From: Bacillota bacterium
GTDB lineage: Bacteria > Bacillota > Clostridia > Lachnospirales > Lachnospiraceae
Assembly (NCBI GenBank): GCA_023395555.1
Contig: JAEWYQ010000082.1
Span: 18,930-82,929, forward strand
Reading direction: 5' to 3'
Length of the DNA stretch: 64,000 nt
Shown here: positions 47,997 to 55,930 of the stretch, one piece after another
Layout of the letters: the number at the start of each line of letters is the position of its first letter
Position numbering within the stretch: position 1 is the first letter of the stretch
Translations under genes and position numbers: made by a program
Notes under the pieces: generated by a model
The model's input: the letters and a program-made list of their open reading frames with translations, nothing else
What the model was told of the DNA's origin: nothing
Database searches by the model: none

Positions 47997-48232
47997 TAAA
48001 AAAACCCCTCTCTTTCGATCTGCAGTTCTGCTTATCGAAAGGGACGAGCGTATGGTCTACGTCGCGGTTCCACCCTTATTGGTGTATCACACCCACTTCA
48101 TTAAGATGATAACGGAATCACCGGACCGGATTGGGGTCACTCGGAGGTAGTCTTCCCATGCTTCCTAATAAGGTACTTACACCAAAAATACCTCTCTCTG
48201 AATTATTCCGCACAGTACTCTTCTCGTCAACG
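47997..48232 (-). promoter_or_regulatory. T-box riboswitch of thrS
   Basis: On the minus strand the conserved T-box AAGGGTGGAACCGCG (48077-48063) is followed by a terminator: CCCTTTCGAT ... ATCGAAAG then GGGTTTTTTTAT (48043-47998). Stem I begins near 48232 with GACGAGAAGAGTACTG, and an AGAGAG motif (near 48193-48199) is present. The leader senses uncharged tRNA, here presumably tRNA-Thr from the downstream gene; the specifier codon was not fixed with confidence. Confidence 0.95.
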
Positions 48233-48269
48233 TTTTAAATTCGCTGGATTCTATTCCACGAACAAAATA

Positions 48270-48361
48270 TGTTCTTGTAACCTATATTACAGGAACAAGA
48301 GCGTGTTCCTGTAATCATGGTATACAATACAGATACCATTGTTCTTATAACCTATATTATA
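48270..48361 (-). repeat. Duplicated 22-bp segment with hairpins in the thrS 5' leader
   Basis: TGTTCTTRTAACCTATATTAYA occurs at 48270-48291 and 48340-48361, identical at 20 of 22 positions. Between them lie two hairpins, ATTACAGGAACA/TGTTCCTGTAAT and ATGGTAT/ATACCAT. One copy overlaps the -10 of the thrS promoter. Confidence 0.7.
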
Positions 48362-48383
48362 ACACCCTCTGGCGGAATGTCAA
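48356..48383 (-). promoter_or_regulatory. thrS promoter
   Basis: Perfect TTGACA (48378-48383), 16-base spacer and perfect TATAAT (48356-48361), giving a leader of about 390 bases including the T-box. Confidence 0.75.
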
Positions 48384-48441
48384 GGCACCATTCATCACTG
48401 ATCGCAAATATATGAAACCGCTGCCGCCCACTCAACAGATA

Positions 48442-49698
48442 TTATAATAGCTCCGACAGCTTTGATCCATCCTGCAGGTTGCCCACCAGGGAGACGGAGG
48501 TTTGCTCCATATCCAGATAACGGCTGGCAAATTCCTTCACGCCTTCCAGGCTCACCTGGTTCACCCCTGCTATCAGTTCCTCAATGGGGATCAGCCGTCC
48601 GTGGTTAAGCATGGATTTGCCATTGGCATTCATTCTGCTCTTGGCACTTTCATTTCCCAGTATCAGCTCTGTTTTAAGCTGCTCCTTCGTCATGGACAAT
48701 TCCTGGGAGGTTACTCCCTTTTTTCTGATATCGGCGATAATCTGCTGAATCTTCTTCGCAACGGCAGGGGCCTGGGAGGGATTCATAGCTGCATAGATAT
48801 GAAATAATCCTGTCTTCCGGTAAGAGCTTCCATAGGAGTAAATGGAATAGGTAAGCCCGCTGTTTTCCCGGATTCTTTGGAACAGTCTGGAGCTCACACT
48901 TCCGCCCAGGATGGAATTCAGCACGGAAAGTTCATACCGCTCCTCTGAAAGATAGGAAATACACGGAAAGGCAATATTGTAATGAAGCTGCTCGATATCC
49001 TTATGCCGCTTGCAGCGTACACGGTGGTATTCCGGCACTTCCTCTTCCTTCTTCTTTGCGCCGCTCGCCGCCTTGATTCCTCCAAATTTGTCCTTCAGCA
49101 GCTCCAGCACAGATGCCTCTTCAAAAGAACCGGCTACGGATATGATGATATTCTCACCCACATAGTATTGCTCCATAAAATCCAGTATCTGTTCTCTTGT
49201 CACTCTCCTGACAACCTTCTTCGTGCCGGAGATCATATATCCCAGAGGGTGATCCTTCCAGATCCTCTGCTGCAGCAGCTCATGCGCCAGATCCTCGGGA
49301 GAATCGTCATACATATCAATTTCTTCGATAATAACACCCTTTTCCTTCTTCAGAGCCTTCTCATCAATCAGAGAATTTGTGAGCATATCCGCAAGAATAT
49401 CAATTGCAATGGGAAGGTGCTCGCTTAAGGTAGCCGCGTAATAACAGGTACATTCCTTGCTGGTAAATGCATTCATATTTCCGCCGATTCTGGCCATCTC
49501 ATCGGCGATCTGCTTCGCATTGCGGCTCCGGGTTCCCTTAAACAGCATATGTTCTATCATATGGGCTATCCCATTATTGCTTTCCGCTTCATTGGCTGAA
49601 CCCGCTTTAATCCAGACGCCGAAGGCCGCACTCTTCAGATAGGGCAGAACTTCCGTTACTACAGTAATTCTGTTGGATAATTGATGAATATTGGTCAT
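48442..49698 (-). CDS. M16 family zinc metallopeptidase
   Basis: About 418 residues from ATG 49698 (MTNIHQLSNRITVVTE), which matches the usual family N-terminus; an ATG four codons earlier is possible. The inverted zinc motif HMIEHMLFKGT (HxxEH) is present with the second glutamate region EIDMYDDSPEDLAHELL. The C-terminal domain has the Arg-Tyr region (FQRIRENSGLTYSIYSYGSSY). This is the single-chain YmxG/processing-peptidase-like class that sits downstream of pnp in many Firmicutes; here a TraB gene lies between. Substrate unknown. Confidence 0.9.
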   Translation of the reverse strand: MTNIHQLSNRITVVTEVLPYLKSAAFGVWIKAGSANEAESNNGIAHMIEHMLFKGTRSRNAKQIADEMARIGGNMNAFTSKECTCYYAATLSEHLPIAIDILADMLTNSLIDEKALKKEKGVIIEEIDMYDDSPEDLAHELLQQRIWKDHPLGYMISGTKKVVRRVTREQILDFMEQYYVGENIIISVAGSFEEASVLELLKDKFGGIKAASGAKKKEEEVPEYHRVRCKRHKDIEQLHYNIAFPCISYLSEERYELSVLNSILGGSVSSRLFQRIRENSGLTYSIYSYGSSYRKTGLFHIYAAMNPSQAPAVAKKIQQIIADIRKKGVTSQELSMTKEQLKTELILGNESAKSRMNANGKSMLNHGRLIPIEELIAGVNQVSLEGVKEFASRYLDMEQTSVSLVGNLQDGSKLSELL

Positions 49699-49738
49699 AT
49701 CGGGTTCCATCCTTCTCTAATTCTATTTTTTAAAACAG

Positions 49739-49794
49739 AGGATGTCACGGACCTTCCCATCAAAACTTCTTTTGTGGTATGATCCGCGGCATCC
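49739..49794 (-). terminator. Terminator of the TraB-family gene
   Basis: GGATGCCGCGGA and TCCGTGACATCC (10 of 12 paired) around a 31-base loop, followed on the minus strand by TCTGTTTT. Confidence 0.5.
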
Positions 49795-49823
49795 TCCCAT
49801 ATCATGGCCAGAAGAATCTGTTA

Positions 49824-51263
49824 CTATTTAATCTGTGTAATAGTATACCCCTTGCTGTCCAGGATATCAAGAATGCTGTCATCACTTAAGTAATGTCCGC
49901 TTCCTACAATAACAAAATAGGTCTTGTTTCCGTCCGCCTTCAACAGTTCCTCGATATACTCTGCCATCGTCTTATTACGCTCTGTAAACAGCTTATCATA
50001 GTATTCCTGGATAAGCTTCCGCTCTGTATCGGTCATTTTGTCATCCACAACATCCTGTGTCTCATATTCAAAGGTGGTAAACTGCTTAAAGCTCTCGGCA
50101 TCACCCTTGCGCCACAAATCCAGCATGAGATTCAGACCCTGTGCGGCGGAGGTCTTATTGGTGCCCTCCATTACCTCGAGAACCGAATCAATGGTATCGT
50201 TAAGAAGGTATTCCTCTAATTCGTCGGAAAAGCTGTCCAGCATACCGGCCTGACCCTTATAGCCTTCCAGTTCCATAATGGGCTTCCCGGTGAGAAGAGC
50301 ATTGGTCATAAAGGTCATATCAATTCCCAGAGAAGCTCCCTGAGATGCTTCCTCCACTGATCCGGTGCCTGTAACTGCCAGAGAAGAAAAGGATATGTAA
50401 ATATACCAGGGCTTCATCAAGGAGATCTGCTCTTCGCCAACACCAAAGATCTGTGCAAATTCGACCACCTTGTCATAGGTCTCCTTTGAAACATGATCCT
50501 TCAAAGTGGTTCCATCGGTATAGACCGCCATATTGATCAGATCCATGGCGCCCGTCGTATCAAAGGCATTAAGCTCTACGCCCAAGACATCCGCACTCTG
50601 GTAAGCGTCCCATATCTTGCCGCTGAAGGGATAGATCTTCGTGTCAGCCATATGAATGGAACCCAGCATGTATACCGTATTGCCATTGGCCTTTGTCTCC
50701 CAGAGAAAACCCTTGCTGCTGGCATCCAGCTTGTCATAGATATCCGCCACCAGTCTTGCCGCTAAGACACAGGCCTGCTCATAGGAACAGATATCCTTCA
50801 GCCCAAGCTCACCGTTTTTGCCGGTGTAGATTCCATTCTCCTGCGCATAAGACACAGCATTGGTATCCCCCCAGGGCAGCTCCTTGGCAAAGGTAAAGTC
50901 TCTGGCGGTATCATACAAATAGCCAATAACCTCTTCCACTGTCTTTTTTTCAGGCATTTTAAAGGAAACATATCCGGCTTTCTGTATGCCGTCCATTTCC
51001 AGCAGCTTACAGCGGAATCCTGCCAACAGCCATTTCATATCGGCAGTTGTGATTGCCCGGGTCATGTCCCCCTCATACCAGCTCAAAGGATACAAACCGT
51101 AGGTATCTCCAGTCACCAGATCCATAAATGCCCAATCGCTGAAGTTCTGTCCTGCATTAAAGCTTTGCAGCTCGTTACCGGTTGCTGCTGATGCCCGACC
51201 GACAGGCAGCATGCTGATACACAGCATAAGAACCAGCAGTAAAGATAATAATCGTTTTTTCAT
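49824..51263 (-). CDS. Secreted TraB/GumN-family protein
   Basis: About 479 residues from ATG 51263, preceded by AAAGGAA. A classical signal peptide ends near AASA (KKRLLSLLLVLMLCISMLPVGRASA). An N-terminal domain of about 150 residues resembles S-layer-homology-like segments (NAVSYAQENGIYTGKNG, SYEQACVLAARLVADIY). The TraB/GumN domain follows: FLWETKANGNTVYMLGSIHMAD with the GxxH motif, YQSADVLGVELNAFD, and the closing VIVGSGHYLSDDSILDIL. Family members are proposed metal-dependent hydrolases, but activity is unproven. The promoter TTGACA-17-TATCAT lies at 51346-51374. Confidence 0.85.
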   Translation of the reverse strand: MKKRLLSLLLVLMLCISMLPVGRASAATGNELQSFNAGQNFSDWAFMDLVTGDTYGLYPLSWYEGDMTRAITTADMKWLLAGFRCKLLEMDGIQKAGYVSFKMPEKKTVEEVIGYLYDTARDFTFAKELPWGDTNAVSYAQENGIYTGKNGELGLKDICSYEQACVLAARLVADIYDKLDASSKGFLWETKANGNTVYMLGSIHMADTKIYPFSGKIWDAYQSADVLGVELNAFDTTGAMDLINMAVYTDGTTLKDHVSKETYDKVVEFAQIFGVGEEQISLMKPWYIYISFSSLAVTGTGSVEEASQGASLGIDMTFMTNALLTGKPIMELEGYKGQAGMLDSFSDELEEYLLNDTIDSVLEVMEGTNKTSAAQGLNLMLDLWRKGDAESFKQFTTFEYETQDVVDDKMTDTERKLIQEYYDKLFTERNKTMAEYIEELLKADGNKTYFVIVGSGHYLSDDSILDILDSKGYTITQIK

Positions 51264-51345
51264 AATTCCTTTCTTTCCTTTCTGCATATAATTATTTGTG
51301 AATTATCTCAACAGTTACCATTCCTGTAATAAATTCACAAGACCA

Positions 51346-51374
51346 ATGATAACTGCTATCCCACCGGATGTCAA
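51346..51374 (-). promoter_or_regulatory. Promoter of the TraB-family gene
   Basis: TTGACA (51369-51374), 17-base spacer and TATCAT (51346-51351) on the minus strand, just past the pnp terminator. Confidence 0.7.
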
Positions 51375-51387
51375 GTTAAGGTATGAT

Positions 51388-51439
51388 TAAAAACTCCGGG
51401 AAGAAAGCGCGGAGGATCCTGTCCGCTCTCTTCCCGGAG
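51388..51439 (-). terminator. Rho-independent terminator of pnp
   Basis: Perfect 11-bp arms CTCCGGGAAGA/TCTTCCCGGAG with an inner CGGA/TCCG pair, followed by TTTTTAAT on the minus strand. Confidence 0.9.
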
Positions 51440-51457
51440 ATATCTTATTGTGAAACC

Positions 51458-53545
51458 TTATTTCGCATCCTTGATGCTGAAGCTGATTCGGCCCATCTTG
51501 TCCTGGCCAAGGCATACCACCTTAACAATATCACCCAGTGTCAGTACATCCTCCACATGCTCCACTCTATGCTTTGCAATCTTGGAGATATGAACCATCC
51601 CTTCCTTGCCGGGGGCAAATTCGATGAAAGCACCGAAGTCCTTAATGCTGATTACCTTACCGGTATACTGCTGACCCTCTTCAAACTCGGTAACAATCAT
51701 CTTAACAATATCCACCGCCTTCTGGATGCTTTCCTTATCCAGGCCGCAAATCGATACGGCACCGTCATCGGTAATATCAATCTTCACTCCGGTCTGGTCG
51801 ATAATGGCATTAATGGTCTTGCCTCTCTGACCGACAACCTCACCGATCTTGGAAGGATCAATCTTAATCTGAACAATCTTCGGAGAGTAAGGGCCAACCT
51901 CGGATCTCGGCTCCGCAATTACAGGAGTCATAACTTCATCCAGGATATAGGTTCTTGCTTCCTTGGTTCTGTAGATTGCTTTTTCAATAATCTCTCTGGT
52001 CAGACCATGAATCTTAATATCCATCTGGATTGCGGTAATTCCCTTATGGGTTCCCGCAACCTTGAAGTCCATATCCCCGAAGAAATCTTCAAGGCCCTGG
52101 ATATCTGTTAAAATAATATAATCATCATCTGTGTCTCCGGTTACAAGACCGACTGAGATACCTGCTACGGGAGCTTTAATCGGAACACCCGCCGCCATCA
52201 GTGACAGGGTGGAAGCACAGATACTTCCCTGGGAAGTAGAGCCGTTTGACTCCAGCACCTCTGAAACCGTACGGATTGCATAAGGGAACTCCTCTTCGCT
52301 GGGAAGAACCGGAATTAAAGCACGTTCTGCCAGTGCGCCATGGCCGATCTCTCTTCTGCCCGGACCTCTGGAGGGCCTTGTCTCGCCTACGGAGTAGGAC
52401 GGGAAATTATAGTGGTGCATATAACGCTTGCCGGTCTCATTCTCGTCAATTCCGTCCAGTCTCTGGGTCTCTGCCAGCGCGCCCAGGGTAGTAATGGTAA
52501 GCACCTGAGTCTGACCGCGGGTAAACATACCGGAACCGTGGGTTCTGGGCAATACATCAATCTCGGCGGCCAATTTTCTGATCTCGGTCACCTTTCTGCC
52601 GTCAGGACGCTTCTGATCCTTTAAGATCATCTTGCGCACCGTCTTTTTCTCGAATTTATAAATGGCTTCTCCCAACAGCGGAAGCCATTCCGGATGGGTC
52701 TCTTCATATCTGGCAGCCAGACGGTCTGTAATCTCCCGGATGTTTGCTTCCCTTACCTGCTTCTCATCGGTAAATACGGCAACTTCCATGGCCTCCGGTG
52801 TGATAAAGCTTACCATATCTCCATACAGATCCTCGGGAGTATCGCACACGATATAATCATGCTTTGCCTTACCTGTCTCGGCAACAATCTGTTCAATAAA
52901 TTCGATGATCTTCTGATTCAGTTCATGAGCCGCGAAGATCGCTTCGATCATCTTATCCTCCGGAAGCTCATCCGCCCCCGCTTCAATCATAATTACCTTT
53001 TCCTTGGTAGAAGCCACCGTAAGAGACAGGGTTGACTGCTCTCTCTGGGTAGAGGTAGGATTGAATACCAGCTGTCCGTCCACCATTCCAACCATGGTTG
53101 AGGCGGTGGGTCCGTCAAAGGGAATGTCAGAGATGCAGGTGGCAATTGCAGACCCCAGCATAGCTGTTACCTCCGGGGAACAGTCCTGATCAACACAAAG
53201 CACCAGGTTGTTCAGGGTTACATCATTCCGGTAATCCTTGGGGAACAGCGGTCTCATGGGACGGTCAATGACACGGGAGGTGAGAATTGAATTCTCGGAG
53301 GGCTTGCCTTCTCTTTTGATGAAGCCTCCGGGAATCTTGCCTACCGCATATAATTTTTCTTCATATTCCACACTCAGGGGAAAGAAATCGATTCCCTCTC
53401 TGGGCTTGCTGGATGCGGTAGCAGTGGATAATACCACCGTATCGCCGTAATGCATTAAAGCTGCACCATTTGCCTGTGCCGCTACTCTTCCGATCTCTAC
53501 GGTAAGAGTTCTGCCGGCCAGATCCATTGAATAACTTTTGTACAT
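51458..53545 (-). CDS. pnp: Polyribonucleotide nucleotidyltransferase
   Basis: 695 residues from ATG 53545 (MYKSYSMDLAGRTLTVEIG), nine bases after AAAAGGAG; the upstream in-frame stretch to 53737 is not typical of the family and crosses the preceding terminator. Two RNase PH-like domains (FFPLSVEYEEKLYAVGKIPGGFIKREG, and RTHGSGMFTRGQTQVLTITTLG with SMAAGVPIKAPVAGISVGLV) are followed by KH (KIGEVVGQRGKTINAIIDQTGVKIDI) and S1 (GKVISIKDFGAFIEFAPGKEGMVHIS). It degrades RNA 3' to 5' phosphorolytically. Confidence 0.97.
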   Translation of the reverse strand: MYKSYSMDLAGRTLTVEIGRVAAQANGAALMHYGDTVVLSTATASSKPREGIDFFPLSVEYEEKLYAVGKIPGGFIKREGKPSENSILTSRVIDRPMRPLFPKDYRNDVTLNNLVLCVDQDCSPEVTAMLGSAIATCISDIPFDGPTASTMVGMVDGQLVFNPTSTQREQSTLSLTVASTKEKVIMIEAGADELPEDKMIEAIFAAHELNQKIIEFIEQIVAETGKAKHDYIVCDTPEDLYGDMVSFITPEAMEVAVFTDEKQVREANIREITDRLAARYEETHPEWLPLLGEAIYKFEKKTVRKMILKDQKRPDGRKVTEIRKLAAEIDVLPRTHGSGMFTRGQTQVLTITTLGALAETQRLDGIDENETGKRYMHHYNFPSYSVGETRPSRGPGRREIGHGALAERALIPVLPSEEEFPYAIRTVSEVLESNGSTSQGSICASTLSLMAAGVPIKAPVAGISVGLVTGDTDDDYIILTDIQGLEDFFGDMDFKVAGTHKGITAIQMDIKIHGLTREIIEKAIYRTKEARTYILDEVMTPVIAEPRSEVGPYSPKIVQIKIDPSKIGEVVGQRGKTINAIIDQTGVKIDITDDGAVSICGLDKESIQKAVDIVKMIVTEFEEGQQYTGKVISIKDFGAFIEFAPGKEGMVHISKIAKHRVEHVEDVLTLGDIVKVVCLGQDKMGRISFSIKDAK

Positions 53546-53705
53546 ATTTTGATCTCCTTTTCTCAGAAACAGCTCTGTTTTGAACTGCTCCTTATTCATA
53601 ATACTCAGAGCCGGAGGTGCCGAAACAACTGAAAATTCCACCGATGCGGCGCTCGATGATCTTTTCAGAAGTCTCGGGATGTCCTCCTGCCACTCTAATT
53701 TCATA

Positions 53706-53714
53706 ATTATACCA
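53706..53714 (-). promoter_or_regulatory. Extended -10 promoter of pnp
   Basis: TGGTATAAT on the minus strand, about 160 bases before the pnp start and just downstream of the MATE gene terminator; a second TATAAT lies 10 bases upstream. Confidence 0.45.
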
Positions 53715-53726
53715 CTATTATATCCA

Positions 53727-53773
53727 ATGTGCCACATTTATTTTCATAATCAACATGAAAATGAAATGTGGCA
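53727..53773. terminator. Long hairpin after the MATE gene
   Basis: ATGCCACATTTCATTTTCAT pairs with its near-complete complement around a seven-base loop, about 20 pairs with one or two mismatches, starting ten bases after the MATE stop. Confidence 0.7.
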
Positions 53774-53782
53774 TGGAATTTT

Positions 53783-55195
53783 CTATGCTTCGCCTGTATC
53801 GGCAACAATATTCCTGAGCCATTTTTTCTTACGGTAGCGCATAACCCCAAAGATAAATTTATAGATCTCCTCTGCCATAATCATGGCATATACCACATGG
53901 ATCGGCAGCTTTAACACCAATCCTCCTAACACCGCCATGGGAATTCCAATGAACCATACGCTGGTAACATCCAGAATCAAGGCCGCCCTGGTATCTCCGC
54001 CGCTCCGCAGAATCGCAACAATAAGCAGGCAATTAACCATTCGGACAGGCATATACAGGGCAAAGACCGTAAGGCATAGACGGATATAATAATTTACCAT
54101 GTCGGACATTTCAAATATCCTGATAACCGGTTCCTTCACCAGCATGGTTATGGCCGCGCCAATCAAAGTCAGGCCAAAGAGCAGTAGAATATAATATTTT
54201 GCATGCTCCTCTGCCTCCTTCAGCCGATCCGCTCCCATTTCATTGCCGAGGATTACAGCTGCCGCACTGCAGATTCCGAAAAACAATACCAGTGCAACCT
54301 GCTCCACCGAACCGGTAATCGTAATTGCTGCTGTTGCCGCATCTCCCATTCTGCCATAGACCAGGGAATACATGGTGACCCCCAGTCCCCACATAAATTC
54401 ATTTGCAATAACCGGCAATGCCGTTCCTAAGTATTTCATTACAAACGCCCGGTGAAGAAATGCGATACCCTTCTCCGTAGCTTTGATATACTTTATGTGT
54501 ACAAAATCTCCTACTCCGCCGTCTCCGGCCTTATGCATGTATACCGCAAGGAGCATTGCACTGGCCTCTACTGCTCTGGCCAGCAGGGTGGCAATTGCCG
54601 CACCAGCGACCCCCAGCTGGGGCATACCCAATTTACCAAAGATTAAACCATAATTAAATACAATATTGACAATGATGGATATCGAGGTAATCACCACCGG
54701 AAGCTTAACATAATTCATACTGCGCAGAACCGCAACATAGCAGTTGGTGACAGCTGTAAGGGGATAGCTTAGAGCAATAAAAACCAGATAAGCGGCTCCT
54801 ATTGCCATGGTCTCTTCCGACGGAGTAAAGATACGCATTACCAGCTTAGGAAACAAAAGCCCCGGAATAACAAAAAGAAAAGAGGCACTCACCCCGATGA
54901 TCAGGGACACTCTCAACACCCTCTTGATATTAAGCAGCTCCCGTTTACCATAATATTGAGCGGCCAAAATACTGGAACCGCTGCCGATACCAAACATCAA
55001 TAAGGAAAACACAAAGAAAACCCTGTTGGCCAGTCCGACTGCCGCCACCGTTGTTTCTCCCAGCCGTCCGATCATCAGAGTATCCACCAGATTCAACACG
55101 TTATTCAAGAGATTTTGTACTGCTATCGGAATGGTAATGGCAACGGTTTTCGATAAAAAAGCCTTGTCCTTCAGCATATTCTTGATCAAATTCAT
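53783..55195 (-). CDS. MATE family multidrug efflux transporter
   Basis: 470 residues with about 12 hydrophobic segments in two similar halves: TIPIAVQNLLNNVLNLVDTLMIGRLGETTVAAVGLANRVFFVF near the start and ALPVIANEFMWGLGVTMYSLVYGRMG in the middle, both typical of the NorM/DinF MATE fold. It exports cationic compounds by Na+ or H+ antiport. The ATG follows GGGGGAAGG closely. It sits between rpsO and pnp, which are adjacent in most Firmicutes, so it looks like an insertion. Confidence 0.92.
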   Translation of the reverse strand: MNLIKNMLKDKAFLSKTVAITIPIAVQNLLNNVLNLVDTLMIGRLGETTVAAVGLANRVFFVFSLLMFGIGSGSSILAAQYYGKRELLNIKRVLRVSLIIGVSASFLFVIPGLLFPKLVMRIFTPSEETMAIGAAYLVFIALSYPLTAVTNCYVAVLRSMNYVKLPVVITSISIIVNIVFNYGLIFGKLGMPQLGVAGAAIATLLARAVEASAMLLAVYMHKAGDGGVGDFVHIKYIKATEKGIAFLHRAFVMKYLGTALPVIANEFMWGLGVTMYSLVYGRMGDAATAAITITGSVEQVALVLFFGICSAAAVILGNEMGADRLKEAEEHAKYYILLLFGLTLIGAAITMLVKEPVIRIFEMSDMVNYYIRLCLTVFALYMPVRMVNCLLIVAILRSGGDTRAALILDVTSVWFIGIPMAVLGGLVLKLPIHVVYAMIMAEEIYKFIFGVMRYRKKKWLRNIVADTGEA

Positions 55196-55235
55196 ATCCT
55201 TCCCCCATCAGCGCCTTTCTTCTATTATAAACACA

Positions 55236-55283
55236 AAGGCCATCCCAATATTAGCACAAACGGCTATATAATGGGACAGCCTT
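55236..55283 (-). terminator. Terminator after rpsO
   Basis: AAGGCTGTCCCA and TGGGATGGCCTT (10 of 12 pairs) on the minus strand around a 24-base loop, followed by TGTGTTTAT; begins 21 bases after the rpsO stop and would separate it from the MATE gene. Confidence 0.6.
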
Positions 55284-55303
55284 ACAATCAAATCAACCTC
55301 TGA

Positions 55304-55570
55304 TTACTTTCTTAAGCCTAAACGCTCAATAAGATTACGGTATTCTTCGATATTGGTTTTCTTCAGGTATTCAAGTAAGCCTCTTCTCTGTCCAACCATC
55401 TTAAGAAGGCCTCTTCTGGAATGATGATCCTTCTTATTGATCTTAAGATGCTCTGTCAGCTCATTAATTCTCTCTGACAGAAGAGCGATCTGAACCTCCG
55501 GTGAACCGGTATCCTCAGGTGTTCTGCCAAAGTTCTTAATAATTTCCTGCTTTTTCTCTTTGCTAATCAT
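55304..55570 (-). CDS. rpsO: Ribosomal protein S15
   Basis: 88 residues from ATG 55570 ([15 protein letters not shown]), the standard S15 start, preceded by [55 protein letters not shown] is the conserved RNA-binding four-helix body. Part of the 30S subunit. Leader of about 100 bases from the promoter at 55679-55707 may hold autoregulatory structure, as in other bacteria. Confidence 0.98.
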   Translation of the reverse strand: MISKEKKQEIIKNFGRTPEDTGSPEVQIALLSERINELTEHLKINKKDHHSRRGLLKMVGQRRGLLEYLKKTNIEEYRNLIERLGLRK

Positions 55571-55678
55571 TATAAATTCTCCTTTCATTTAAAACGCCGG
55601 ATACCAGGAAAGAGGTCGGAGTGTCCAATTTCTGGGCATCGGCTGATTATCATTAATGTATCTATCGATACCTTAGGT

Positions 55679-55707
55679 AGTGTACCACATTGCCTTCTTA
55701 TTGTAAA
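55679..55707 (-). promoter_or_regulatory. rpsO promoter
   Basis: TTTACA (55702-55707), 17-base spacer and TACACT (55679-55684) on the minus strand. Confidence 0.55.
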
Positions 55708-55732
55708 CATCTTTTTCATGAAATATTTCACT

Positions 55733-55925
55733 GTTGCAGTTCGGTCTGTGGATGCGGCGGGACATGATGCTCCCTCACACACAGGATGGAAGACATATGA
55801 CTGGATTTGTATGTCACAACCGTACAAGTTTGTTCGTCTGTGCCATACAAATCCAATCACATCTCTTCCATACAGTGCATTATGGGAGCATCATGTCCCG
55901 CCGCATCCACAGACCGAACTGCAAC
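55733..55925. repeat. 193-bp palindromic element with perfect 42-bp arms
   Basis: The first 42 bases (55733-55774) are the exact reverse complement of the last 42 (55884-55925). The inner 109 bases continue as a weaker inverted repeat, for example GGATTTGTATG against its complement and TGGAAGA/TCTTCCA, meeting at a central CAAGTTTG region. Both strands of the inner part can encode similar short peptides (GFVCHNRTSL and GFVWHRRTNL), a by-product of the symmetry. It lies between the ABC permease gene end (55931) and the rpsO promoter. No transposase is inside. It could be a mobile fold-back or MITE element, a bidirectional terminator, or a structured RNA. Confidence 0.85.
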
Positions 55926-55930
55926 TTACC

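Noticed and set aside
55585..55860. Open frames on both strands across the palindrome (also 55718-56032)
   Set aside because: The similar peptides on the two strands follow from the inverted repeat itself; there is no ribosome site, and the frames run through the rpsO promoter or the ABC gene.
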